Shown piece after piece: positions 1 through 7,597 of a stretch of 64,000 nt of DNA. The notes beneath the pieces are model-generated. The model searched no databases. It was not told the DNA's origin and was given only the letters and a program-made list of their open reading frames with translations. Every line of letters starts with the position of its first letter. Position 1 is the first letter of the stretch. This stretch comes from Desulfarculus baarsii DSM 2075 (GTDB lineage: Bacteria > Desulfobacterota > Desulfarculia > Desulfarculales > Desulfarculaceae). A program made the translations under genes and the position numbers. Location: contig NC_014365.1 of NCBI RefSeq assembly GCF_000143965.1, forward strand, positions 124,001 to 188,000. The letters run 5' to 3'.

Positions 1-71
1 GAATTCAAAAACCGAGTTGAGGCGTCCAAAGCGCCACTGATCATTTGCAACTAACCGTACAGGAGATTATG

Positions 72-707
72 ATGAAAAAACAAATCACCGCCACCGCCGA
101 AGCCCTTCACGCCACCGCCGGCCAGATCACGCGGGCCTGCCTGGCCCACGAAAAAGCCCAGGCCGCCATCTCGCCCGATCTGCGCCCGGAAGTGGCCAAG
201 GCCCGCCTTGGCGAAGCCCGCCAGGCCCTCGACGTGGCCGTCAAAGAACCCCTTTCCGCCATCCGCGAGGCCCGCCCGCAAGCCGAGGCCCTGCGCCAGC
301 GCTTGGGCGACGTCGAAGCGTGTTTGCTCCTGGCCGGCATGGCCGGGCCGGAACAGGCGGCCGTGAACGCCTCTGACTCGCTGCTGATCGCCGCCTTGGC
401 CAGCCTGACCACCGACAGCTTGCTTGACCTGGCCGGGCGCGGCAAGCCGCTGGTCGTGCTGCTGGCCCGCCAAGAGCTGGCCCGCCGCGTGGCAGACAAA
501 CACGCCCCCGTCGAACTCGTGGCCGCCTTCGACGCCACGGCCCTGGAGCGCTTCGGGCGGCCGGACCTTATCCGCCAGATTGCCGACGCCGAGCGTGAGG
601 CCCTGGCCGCCGAGCGCCGGCTTCTTGAGGCTCACGGCCCGGCCGGTGACGTGGCTGTCCGAAAGTTGGCCCTGGCCCACGCCGAGGCCGCCCTCCCCGC
701 CGCTTGA
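72..707 (+). CDS. Unknown alanine-rich helical protein
   Basis: I do not recognise this 211-residue protein. It is rich in Ala, Leu, Arg and Glu with long predicted helices, no signal peptide and no membrane segment. An AGGAG ribosome site at 61-65 lies 6 bases before the ATG at 72; a second in-frame ATG at 69 lies only 3 bases away and is less likely. A compact TTCG-loop terminator follows at 736-759, so the gene is monocistronic or the last of an operon entering from the left. Its position about 330 bases from the 3' end of a tRNA-Leu gene, a common integration target, would fit a remnant of an integrated element, but no integrase or repeat is visible. A structural coiled-coil or phage-like protein are both possible. 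Confidence 0.7.
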   Translation: MKKQITATAEALHATAGQITRACLAHEKAQAAISPDLRPEVAKARLGEARQALDVAVKEPLSAIREARPQAEALRQRLGDVEACLLLAGMAGPEQAAVNASDSLLIAALASLTTDSLLDLAGRGKPLVVLLARQELARRVADKHAPVELVAAFDATALERFGRPDLIRQIADAEREALAAERRLLEAHGPAGDVAVRKLALAHAEAALPAA

Positions 708-735
708 TCGCCTGACCGCGTCCACCAACCCCATG

Positions 736-759
736 GGCGGCCTTCGGGCCGCCTTTCTT
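736..759 (+). terminator. Rho-independent terminator
   Basis: A perfect 7-bp stem GGCGGCC/GGCCGCC (736-742 and 747-753) closes a stable TTCG tetraloop and is followed by TTTCTT. It sits 29 bases after the stop of the unknown gene ending at 707. Confidence 0.85.
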
Positions 760-1036
760 GTATCAACTCCCGATGATAGCCACCAGTTGCCATTCTGGCC
801 GCCAAATTGCCCCGTGGTGGCACGAGCGGCGTTTGGCCGCTGTCCAACATTGCCGAGGAAAGATCGTGGCTTGTGGTGGCTATTTGGAAGTCGGCCCAGG
901 CCAGCTTGGCCGTCGGAACCTGAACGACATACAACGGGCGCGGCTTTTCCTGCCGTTTGCTTCCTATATGCTTCCGAAAGCAAATCAGGCCATGTTTCGC
1001 GAGTAGGGCTAAAACGCCTAACATATTGTTTTTATT
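760..1036. other. Intergenic stretch without a recognisable gene
   Basis: I see no supported gene between the terminator and the tRNA. Short open frames exist but have no ribosome site or recognisable product. The stretch next to the tRNA 3' end (1007-1036) is AT-richer than its surroundings and holds a T-rich run. Confidence 0.5.
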
Positions 1037-1123
1037 TGGTGCCCGGGGCGGGAATCGAACCCGCACGCCCTTGCGAGCTGGGGATTTTAAGTCCCCTGTG
1101 TCTACCAGTTCCACCACCCGGGC
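1037..1123 (-). tRNA. tRNA-Leu (anticodon UAA)
   Basis: Read on the minus strand this is an 87-base tRNA with a GCCCGGG/CCCGGGC acceptor stem, the class-II long variable arm expected of leucine tRNAs, the TTCGATTC T-loop and an encoded CCA end (1037-1039). The anticodon loop is CTTAAAA inside a GGGGA/TCCCC stem, giving anticodon TAA. An extended -10 element, TGgTATCAT, lies at 1152-1160, about 30 bases before the mature 5' end. Confidence 0.97.
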
Positions 1124-1151
1124 GTATCCACAAGTTTGCGGACGGCTTTGG

Positions 1152-1160
1152 ATGATACCA
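1152..1160 (-). promoter_or_regulatory. Extended -10 element of tRNA-Leu
   Basis: The minus strand reads TGgTATCAT, matching the TGn-extended -10 form used repeatedly in this window. It lies about 29 bases upstream of the mature tRNA. No convincing -35 hexamer is present. Confidence 0.5.
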
Positions 1161-1261
1161 TTGTTTGCGGTTGGTGGGTAGGGTCGTCCGGGTGGGCGCT
1201 GGCGGCCTGGCAGAAATTGCCCACGCCGCCGAGCTTGGGGGATGGCGGCCGGGTATCACTT

Positions 1262-1270
1262 TGATATAAC
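1262..1270 (+). promoter_or_regulatory. Extended -10 element before the small gene at 1343
   Basis: TGaTATAAC, a good extended -10 with 5 of 6 matches to TATAAT, is followed by an AT-rich stretch. The predicted start of transcription is near 1277, about 65 bases before the chosen start codon. Confidence 0.5.
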
Positions 1271-1342
1271 GGATTAATTGCGTACAGAACATTTGGCATG
1301 CTTGCTGCAAAGATTAACGGCAACCCCAAATCGGAGCGCCAA

Positions 1343-1627
1343 ATGCAGCACAGCGACGCCACCACCACCGCCCCCGCCGAACAATTCGCCGCCGCACCCC
1401 TGCTGGCCCGGCCCAGGGTCGAGCTGTTGGCCGAGATGCTGCATCAGCGCCTGGAAAACGACCGTCAGCCCCAGCGGGTGATGCCCCTGCCCGCCGGCGT
1501 GGCGCGCGATCTGCGTCCCCATCTGCCCAACGCCAGCAACCTGGCCCTGGGCGTCTACATCAATCGCAAGATGGTCAACAGCTATCCGCTGTTGTTCACC
1601 ACCCTGGCCATGGCCAATCCCAACTAG
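1343..1627 (+). CDS. Small hypothetical protein
   Basis: The 94-residue product is not recognised. It has an Ala/Thr/Pro-rich start and a basic middle, and no signal peptide or membrane segment. The ATG at 1343 is chosen because GGAG at 1333-1336 sits 6 bases before it; an in-frame ATG at 1298 has no ribosome site but would add 15 residues. An extended -10 element at 1262-1270 supports expression. It converges on the phosphoglycerate kinase gene, leaving only 8 bases between the two stop codons. Codon use is typical of the neighbours, which supports a real gene. Confidence 0.6.
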   Translation: MQHSDATTTAPAEQFAAAPLLARPRVELLAEMLHQRLENDRQPQRVMPLPAGVARDLRPHLPNASNLALGVYINRKMVNSYPLLFTTLAMANPN

Positions 1628-1635
1628 GCGCGTTT

Positions 1636-2946
1636 TCAGCGCCGGCCGAAACGCTTGGCGTTTTCGATCAGCGCGGCCACCGGGGCCAAGCCGTAGGGCG
1701 AGCGTTCCTCGATGGCCTTGAGCACGCTGCCGCCGCCGGTAAAGAAATAGTATTGCGCATCGTCGAGCACCGAGAGGTACAACCCCGGGCAGAGGTCTTT
1801 GAACTCTTGCAGGGTGTCGCCGCCGCCGTATAGTTTTTTGGCCTGGCGGTTGGCGTCGATTGTCGTGTCCAAGGCCTGGCTGCCGCTGGTGAAGTGGGGG
1901 GTGAAGCCCATCACGGCGTTGACGAAGATCGTGCGGGCCTGGCCCAGGGCCTCGCGCACGGCCGGGTCGTCGAAGCTGGCCGCGTCGATATCCAGCACGT
2001 AGCCCAGGTGACGGCCGGGGGTCAATTCACTCAGCGGGATGGTGCGGAAGGCCCCTTCCTGGCGGCCCAGCACATCGCTTTCGACGATCAGCGGCAGCTC
2101 GACGATCTTGCCGGCGGCCTTGTCCTTTCGCACCAGTTCGCCGGCGGCGGCGATGTCTTCCTCGGCCACGCCCTGGATGCGCACGCCGTATTTGGCGCAC
2201 AGATAGGTGTTGTAGATCACCCCGCCCAGGATCAGCTTATCCACCTGGTCGTAGAGGGCGTTGATCGGGCCGATCTTGGTGTCGTACTTGGCCCCGGCCA
2301 CCACGGCCACGAAAGGCCGGGCCGGTTCGAGCACCTCGGCCAAGTGGCGGATTTCGGCCTGCAGCAGCCAGCCGGCGTAGGAAGGCAGGTGCTGGGTGAT
2401 GTCGACGGTGGAGGCGTGGGCCTGCCAAGAGCCAAAGGCGTCGTTGACGAAGATGTCGGCCAGGCCGGCCAGTTGCAGGGCAAAGGACTGGCGCTCGGGG
2501 CCCTTGCTTTCCTCGCCGGTGAACCAGCGGGTGTTGGGCAGATAGATGCCGGCGACCTCGCCGGCGCGCAGGCGTTTGATGGCCAGGTTGATGCTGGTGT
2601 CGATGGCCTGGATGCCCTGGGGGCCGGCGGGCAGGCTGGGCACCAGGAAGCGGCTGTGCAGCTTGCTTTCCAGGTAATCGACGATGGCGTCGACGGCTGA
2701 ATCGGGGCCGGTGTTGATCACGCCGGCTTTTTTGTCGAGGGGCCGGCCCACGTGGGTCATCAGGATGGGCCGGCCGCCGCGCACGACGATGTCGAACAGC
2801 GTGCCCAGGGTGCGGTCGATGCGGAACGGATCGATGATGCGGCCTTTTTTGACCACGTTGTGATCGAAGCGCACCAGCACGACCTTGCCTTGCAGGTCGG
2901 CGTCTTGCAGCAGGGGCAGGCCGGGGTGCGAGCCGTGGATGGTCAT
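1636..2946 (-). CDS. pgk: Divergent phosphoglycerate kinase
   Basis: The 436-residue protein aligns with phosphoglycerate kinase (ATP + 3-phosphoglycerate to 1,3-bisphosphoglycerate) along its whole length. Visible family blocks are the N-terminal VRFDHN (25-30, normally RVDFNVP), THVGRP (64-69), NTRWF (138-142), FVNDAFGSWQAHAST (166-180), AGAKYDTKIG (217-226), then GGGDT and TGGGS near the C-terminus. The normally near-invariant NGPMGVFE block reads NAVMGFTP. At 436 residues it is longer than the usual 390-400. GGAGG in the minus strand just before the ATG supports the start. An extended -10, TGcTACAAT, lies at 3008-3016. It is probably a second, specialised copy, because the substitutions are unusual for the housekeeping enzyme. 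Confidence 0.85.
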   Translation of the reverse strand: MTIHGSHPGLPLLQDADLQGKVVLVRFDHNVVKKGRIIDPFRIDRTLGTLFDIVVRGGRPILMTHVGRPLDKKAGVINTGPDSAVDAIVDYLESKLHSRFLVPSLPAGPQGIQAIDTSINLAIKRLRAGEVAGIYLPNTRWFTGEESKGPERQSFALQLAGLADIFVNDAFGSWQAHASTVDITQHLPSYAGWLLQAEIRHLAEVLEPARPFVAVVAGAKYDTKIGPINALYDQVDKLILGGVIYNTYLCAKYGVRIQGVAEEDIAAAGELVRKDKAAGKIVELPLIVESDVLGRQEGAFRTIPLSELTPGRHLGYVLDIDAASFDDPAVREALGQARTIFVNAVMGFTPHFTSGSQALDTTIDANRQAKKLYGGGDTLQEFKDLCPGLYLSVLDDAQYYFFTGGGSVLKAIEERSPYGLAPVAALIENAKRFGRR

Positions 2947-3007
2947 GGCGGTCCTCCGCGGGGTTGGGGGGATGATTTTGCCGGCCGTGACGGCCTGATT
3001 GCTAAAT

Positions 3008-3016
3008 ATTGTAGCA
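3008..3016 (-). promoter_or_regulatory. Extended -10 promoter of pgk
   Basis: The minus strand reads TGcTACAAT, with a weak TTTGGC at a 16-base spacer. The 12 bases ATATTTAGCAAT that begin inside and follow this -10 recur exactly downstream of the dnaJ-class gene promoter. Confidence 0.6.
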
Positions 3017-3057
3017 GGGCGCGGCCACGGCCAAACGACAATTGCGCGGCGGGCGGT

Positions 3058-3633
3058 TCAAAGGCCGGCGGCGGCCTTGGCCTTGGCGGTCAACGCGCCT
3101 AGGAAAGCGGCCTTGGCCTTGGTATAGGCGATGCGGTCGGCGGCGTAACGTTTGGCCAGGGTCAGCTTGAGCCGGGCGTAGCGTTTGGCCTCGGCGGGGT
3201 TTTCGCGGAGGTAATCGCGGGCCAGCAACCAGTCCCACTGGGGGAAATGGGCCTCGATCAGGTGGATGTGGTGGGTGCGGCGACCGGCGGCGTCGCGCTT
3301 GATGAACCAGGCGTAGTAAGGCGGCGTGTCGTCGCCGAAGCTGGGTCGCCAAAAGTAATCATAACCCTGGGCCTCCAGAATCGGCGCGACGACATCCCTG
3401 GCCGAGGCGGGGCCTGGCGTCAGGGCCAGGATGTCGATGATCGGCTTGGCCGGCAGGCCGGGCACGGCGGTGCTGCCGCAGTGGCTGAGGCGATCGATGG
3501 CGCCGTCGGGCAGGCAGGCCAGCAGGTGGGCCTTTTCCCGGGCGAAGAGCGCGGGCCAGCGGGGATCCGGGTCGACGATTTCCACTGGTTCGGCCACCAC
3601 GCGGGCGATTTTCTGGCGCAGTTGTTCGTCCAT
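3058..3633 (-). CDS. GrpB-family (UPF0157) protein
   Basis: The 191-residue product belongs to the GrpB/UPF0157 family, nucleotidyltransferase-fold proteins of largely unknown function. Diagnostic stretches are the N-terminal VEIVDPDPRWPALFAREKAHL, the HCGSTAVPGLPAKPIIDI block (the glycine-serine and aspartate of the nucleotidyltransferase fold) and the THHIHLIE segment. The ATG at 3633 is preferred over a TTG at 3642; neither has a strong ribosome site. Some members are fused to dephospho-CoA kinase in actinobacteria, but here the protein stands alone. It follows the lipoprotein gene on the same strand after an intervening hairpin. Confidence 0.85.
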   Translation of the reverse strand: MDEQLRQKIARVVAEPVEIVDPDPRWPALFAREKAHLLACLPDGAIDRLSHCGSTAVPGLPAKPIIDILALTPGPASARDVVAPILEAQGYDYFWRPSFGDDTPPYYAWFIKRDAAGRRTHHIHLIEAHFPQWDWLLARDYLRENPAEAKRYARLKLTLAKRYAADRIAYTKAKAAFLGALTAKAKAAAGL

Positions 3634-3660
3634 GGTCGGCAAGCGCTGGCCCGTGCGCGC

Positions 3661-3687
3661 GGGAGGCGGTTTTGGCGACCGCCTCCC
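3661..3687 (-). terminator. Hairpin terminator after the lipoprotein gene
   Basis: A perfect 10-bp stem, GGGAGGCGGT at 3661-3670 with its complement at 3678-3687, closes a 7-base loop 25 bases downstream of the lipoprotein stop. There is no U-tract, so it may act only as a 3' stabiliser. Confidence 0.5.
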
Positions 3688-3712
3688 GGCGTGTCATGCG
3701 TTCGATGGCTCT

Positions 3713-4696
3713 TTATTTACCGCGCCCACGGCCGGCCTTGCCCTTGTCGAGCTTGAGGGCCTTGGGCTTATGATCGTAGCCGGCCTCACCGATCAAGTCA
3801 ATGAAGACCTCCTTGCCGTCGGGGCCGAAGCTCTCGACAAAGGCGGCGTAGATGATGCCCAGGTTGTTGCCCGGCACGTCCTTGAGGGCCGGCTTGGTGC
3901 GACGCAGCAGGTCGATCAGTTCGTCGCGCTTGATGAGGTTGGTCTTGTAACGGCGGCCCCATTCGTCGCCCATGACCTTGAAGGTCTGGTGATATATTTC
4001 GGTCTTGAGCGACTGGGGGCTGGGGATGTCCAGCGCGCCCAGGGCGCGGCCTTTGCTGTAATCGAGGTAAAGCACCGTGCCGCCTTCGGAGGTCTGGGTC
4101 ATCCACGAGCCGCTGCGCAGGATCTCCTGGGTGGCGTCATATTTCTGGCGATAGATCACGGTGAAGGCGTTGATGAAGTCCTCGCGGTCGGCCAGGGAGC
4201 CCTCGGAGATGAGCACGATGAAGATATCCACGGCGTTCTTGAGGGTGCAGGCCCAGCCTTCCTCGAAGGCGGTGATCACATCGACGAAGTTGCGCGAGGT
4301 GTATTCACCGATCTCCGCGGCGGCCTTGCGGATGTGCGGGCCCAACACCAGGTCGGCGATGCGGTCTTCGTAGCCCAGGCGGAAGCCCTTCTTGAAGGCC
4401 TCCTTGAGGTCGGAGTGGACCTTGAAGTAGTCGAGGTTGTTGGGGTCGATCAAGGCGTGGACAAAGCTCATGTCCAGGGGCGAGGTGGGTTTGGTGCCCT
4501 GGGCCCAGAGCTTTTTGCCCCAATATTTGCCGGCCTGCTCGTATGACTCCAACGTGCGGGCCAGGCGCGGCGATTCGTTTTGGCCCGCGTTGGCCATCTC
4601 CAGGCCCTTGCAGCCGGCCAAGCCCAAAATCAGCGGCAACATGACGATGCAGGCCAAAAAGCCAAGTCGTTTTCGCGTGATGAGCGAATATGCCAT
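3713..4696 (-). CDS. Predicted lipoprotein of unknown function
   Basis: The 327-residue product begins with a basic n-region (TRKR), a hydrophobic core and the lipobox LAGC, placing the lipidated cysteine at residue 29. Position +2 is Lys, not Asp. The mature part is mostly helical and soluble and ends with a very basic Lys/Arg/Gly-rich tail. I do not recognise the family. The start at 4696 is set by GGGAGA on the minus strand just upstream; a longer frame to 4813 lacks a site and would bury the signal peptide. It lies between the SDR gene and grpB-like gene but with separate spacing, and a hairpin follows it. Confidence 0.8.
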   Translation of the reverse strand: MAYSLITRKRLGFLACIVMLPLILGLAGCKGLEMANAGQNESPRLARTLESYEQAGKYWGKKLWAQGTKPTSPLDMSFVHALIDPNNLDYFKVHSDLKEAFKKGFRLGYEDRIADLVLGPHIRKAAAEIGEYTSRNFVDVITAFEEGWACTLKNAVDIFIVLISEGSLADREDFINAFTVIYRQKYDATQEILRSGSWMTQTSEGGTVLYLDYSKGRALGALDIPSPQSLKTEIYHQTFKVMGDEWGRRYKTNLIKRDELIDLLRRTKPALKDVPGNNLGIIYAAFVESFGPDGKEVFIDLIGEAGYDHKPKALKLDKGKAGRGRGK

Positions 4697-4899
4697 GTAA
4701 ATCTCCCCCGGCGTGGATGCGGTTTGCCCGAGCCGCCACGGTTGTTGAGGCGTTGGCGGCCTTGACAGGATTGTACTAAAAATCGTCTGAATTTGGGGCA
4801 TTGTAACCCGCACGCGGCCGAGGGGTCAATCACGCGCTTGGGTGCGGCGTCTGGCCGGCGGGGCGTTGGCGCGCGGCCCGCCTCCGCCGGCCTTTGGCG

Positions 4900-5667
4900 T
4901 CAGAGCGGCTGGGTGATGGTCGCGCCGCCGTCGACGACGATGGTCTGACCGGTGATGAAACGCGCGCCCTGGCTGGCCAGGAACAGCACCGGGTGCACGA
5001 TGTCCTCGACCTCGGCGATGCGGCCCAGGGGAATGGTGGCCTCTATCTTGCAGCGCAGCTCGTCGTTGCCCCAGAACGGCGCGCTGAAGCCGGTCTTGAC
5101 CATGGCCGGGGCCACGGCGTTGACCTGGACGTTGTGGGGGGCCAGTTCGGCGGCCAACACCTTGGTCAGCATCTCGACGGCGGCCTTGGCCACGCCGTAG
5201 ACGGTCATGGCCGGGGTGGCGATGCGACCGGCCACCGAGGATATGCTGACGATCTTGCCGGAGTTTTGCCCGCGCATGATCGCCGCGGCCTTGCGCGAGC
5301 ACAAAAACGCGCCGTCCAGGTTGCTCTGGATGATCTTGGACCACAGGCCGTAGTCCAGGTCGGCCAATTGCGGCGACATCAGGTTCATGCCCACGTTGTT
5401 GACCAAAATGTCGAGCCGGCCGAATTTTTCGACGACGGCGGCGAACATGGCCTCGACCTGATCTTCCTTGGCGATATGGCAGGCCAGGGCCAGGGGTTGG
5501 CCGTCGATTGCCTGGGCCGCCTCGTCCAGGGTCTGCTGTTTGCGGCCGCAGATGACGACGTTGGCGCCCTCGGCGGCCATGGCTTGGGCCACGCCCAGGC
5601 CGATGCCCCGGCTGCCGCCGGTGATCAGGGCCACTTTGCCGTCCAGGCCGTATTTGATCTCGCTCAT
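4900..5667 (-). CDS. SDR-family oxidoreductase (FabG-like)
   Basis: This 255-residue classical short-chain dehydrogenase/reductase uses NAD(P)H to interconvert a carbonyl and an alcohol. Visible features are the TGGSRGIG nucleotide loop (16-23), NNVG (90-93), the catalytic Ser144, Tyr157 and Lys161 (YxxxK), and the C-terminal FITGQTIVVDGG. The overall look is that of 3-oxoacyl-ACP reductase or glucose-dehydrogenase-type SDRs; the substrate cannot be read from sequence. GGAG precedes the ATG at 5667. The gene is divergent from phosphoglucomutase and is followed by about 200 bases before the lipoprotein gene. Confidence 0.9.
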   Translation of the reverse strand: MSEIKYGLDGKVALITGGSRGIGLGVAQAMAAEGANVVICGRKQQTLDEAAQAIDGQPLALACHIAKEDQVEAMFAAVVEKFGRLDILVNNVGMNLMSPQLADLDYGLWSKIIQSNLDGAFLCSRKAAAIMRGQNSGKIVSISSVAGRIATPAMTVYGVAKAAVEMLTKVLAAELAPHNVQVNAVAPAMVKTGFSAPFWGNDELRCKIEATIPLGRIAEVEDIVHPVLFLASQGARFITGQTIVVDGGATITQPL

Positions 5668-5822
5668 GGGCAGTCTCCGTTGGTTGATGGGTCAAGAAAA
5701 ACCGCGCGGGGCGCGGGCCGGCTTCGCCTTGGTAAGAGCATTATCCACGGGCCGGGGCCCAAGCTCAAGGCCTGTCGGCGACGCGGACGTGGCTTGGCCT
5801 GGACAAACTCGTCACCGGGGTG

Positions 5823-5861
5823 TGGCAAAACTTGCCAAAAAGCGAAAATGCCTGCTAACCT
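5823..5861 (+). promoter_or_regulatory. pgm promoter with inverted repeat over the -35
   Basis: TTGCCA (5832-5837), an 18-base spacer and the extended -10 TGcTAACCT (5853-5861) form a plausible sigma-70-type promoter. The -35 is the right arm of an inverted repeat TGGCAA-AAC-TTGCCA (5823-5837), which could be a repressor operator. Transcription would start about 77 bases before pgm. Confidence 0.5.
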
Positions 5862-5944
5862 CAATGAGATGATGTCGACTTTCCCGAGGATTGGCCGGGC
5901 GTTCGCGCCACGCCGCCCTCTCCCCCCAACGCGAGGACGAGAAC

Positions 5945-7591
5945 ATGCATCCATTGGCGGGCAAACCAGCGCCCAGGGAGATCCTGATCGACACGCCGCG
6001 GCTGGTCAGCGCCTACTACACCCTGCGCCCCGAGGCCGACGACCCGGCCCAGCGCGTGAGCTTCGGCACCAGTGGCCACCGGGGCTCGTCTTTGGATGGC
6101 GCCTTCAACGAGGCCCACGTGCTGGCCATCAGCCAGGCCATCGCCGAGTACCGCGCCGGCCGGGGCATCGATGGCCCCTTGTTCATGGGCATCGACACCC
6201 ACGCCCTCAGTTGGCCGGCCTTTGTCACGGCCCTGGAGGTCTTCGCCGCCGCCGGCGTGACCACGATGATCCAGGACGGCTTTGGCCACACGCCAACCCC
6301 GGTGATCAGCCACGCCATCGTTTGCCACAACCGGGGCCGCGCCGACCACCTGGCCGACGGCGTGGTGATCACGCCCTCGCACAACCCCCCGGCCGACGGC
6401 GGCTTCAAGTACAACCCGCCCCACGGCGGCCCGGCCGACACGGCCGTCACCAAGTGGATCGAGGACCGCGCCAACCAGATCCTGGCCGACGGCCGCCGCC
6501 AGGCGCGACGCGTGGATTTCGCCAAGGCCCTCAAGGCCGACTGCGTCGTGCGCCACGACTACATCGGGCCCTACGTGGCCGATCTGGCCAACGTCGTCGA
6601 TCTGGAGGCGGTGGCCCAGGCCGGGCTCAAGCTGGGCGTGGACCCGCTGGGCGGCTCGACCCTGGCCTTTTGGGAGCCCATCGCCCGGCGTTATGGCCTG
6701 GACCTGGAGGTGGTCAACCCGGTGATCGACCCCACCTTCGGCTTCATGACCGTCGACAAAGACGGCAAGATCCGCATGGACTGCTCCTCGCCCCAGGCCA
6801 TGGCCGGCCTGATCCAGCACCGTCAGAGCTTCGACGTGGCCTTTGGCAACGACCCCGACGGCGACCGCCACGGCATTGTCACCCGCCAGGCCGGGCTGCT
6901 CAACCCCAATCATTATCTGGCCGTGGCCATCGGCTATCTTTTCGCCCATCGTCCGGGCTGGCCGGCCGGCGCGGCCGTGGGCAAGACCCTGGTCAGCAGC
7001 TCGATGATCGACCGCGTGGCCGCCGAGTTGGGCCGGCCACTCAAGGAAGTGCCGGTGGGTTTCAAGTGGTTTGTCGACGGGCTCATCGACGGCGGCTACG
7101 GCTTTGGCGGCGAGGAGAGCGCCGGGGCCTCGTTCCTGCGCCGCGACGGCGCGGCCTGGACCACCGACAAGGACGGCCTGATCATGGACCTGCTGGCCGC
7201 CGAGATCACCGCCCGCACGGGCAAGGATCCGGCCCAGCTCTACGCCGAGCTGACCCAGCGCCACGGCGACCCGGTCTACCAGCGCAGCGACGCCCCGGCC
7301 AGTCGCGAACAAAAGGCCGTCTTGGCCAAGCTTTCGCCCGAGATGGTCCCGGCCGACGAGCTGGCCGGCGAGCCCATCCTGGCCAAGCTGACTCACGCCC
7401 CCGGCAACGGCGCGGCCATCGGCGGGCTCAAGGTCGTCACGCAAAACGGCTGGTTCGCCGCCCGGCCCTCGGGCACCGAGGACATCTACAAGATCTACGC
7501 CGAGAGCTTCAAGGGCCGGCAACATCTGGCCCAGATCCAGCAAGAGGCCCAGGAAATCGTCGGCCAGGCCCTGGCCCGAGCCGGGGCCTGA
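5945..7591 (+). CDS. pgm: Phosphoglucomutase (alpha-D-glucose-phosphate specific)
   Basis: The 548-residue enzyme interconverts glucose 1-phosphate and glucose 6-phosphate for glycogen and nucleotide-sugar metabolism. It matches E. coli Pgm (546 residues) from end to end: TSGHRG at 42-47, the phosphoserine loop TPSHNPP with Ser145, the metal loop DPDGDR at 303-308, GEESAG for sugar binding, and the C-terminal RPSGTED phosphate loop. The ATG at 5945 is preceded by a purine-rich GAGGACGAG. The sodium symporter gene starts 6 bases after the stop, so the two may be cotranscribed, although the functions are not obviously linked. Confidence 0.95.
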   Translation: MHPLAGKPAPREILIDTPRLVSAYYTLRPEADDPAQRVSFGTSGHRGSSLDGAFNEAHVLAISQAIAEYRAGRGIDGPLFMGIDTHALSWPAFVTALEVFAAAGVTTMIQDGFGHTPTPVISHAIVCHNRGRADHLADGVVITPSHNPPADGGFKYNPPHGGPADTAVTKWIEDRANQILADGRRQARRVDFAKALKADCVVRHDYIGPYVADLANVVDLEAVAQAGLKLGVDPLGGSTLAFWEPIARRYGLDLEVVNPVIDPTFGFMTVDKDGKIRMDCSSPQAMAGLIQHRQSFDVAFGNDPDGDRHGIVTRQAGLLNPNHYLAVAIGYLFAHRPGWPAGAAVGKTLVSSSMIDRVAAELGRPLKEVPVGFKWFVDGLIDGGYGFGGEESAGASFLRRDGAAWTTDKDGLIMDLLAAEITARTGKDPAQLYAELTQRHGDPVYQRSDAPASREQKAVLAKLSPEMVPADELAGEPILAKLTHAPGNGAAIGGLKVVTQNGWFAARPSGTEDIYKIYAESFKGRQHLAQIQQEAQEIVGQALARAGA

Positions 7592-7597
7592 ACGGCC

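Noticed and set aside
758-1006. Short open frame between the first terminator and the tRNA
   Set aside because: No ribosome site, no family resemblance, and unusual codon use for the window.
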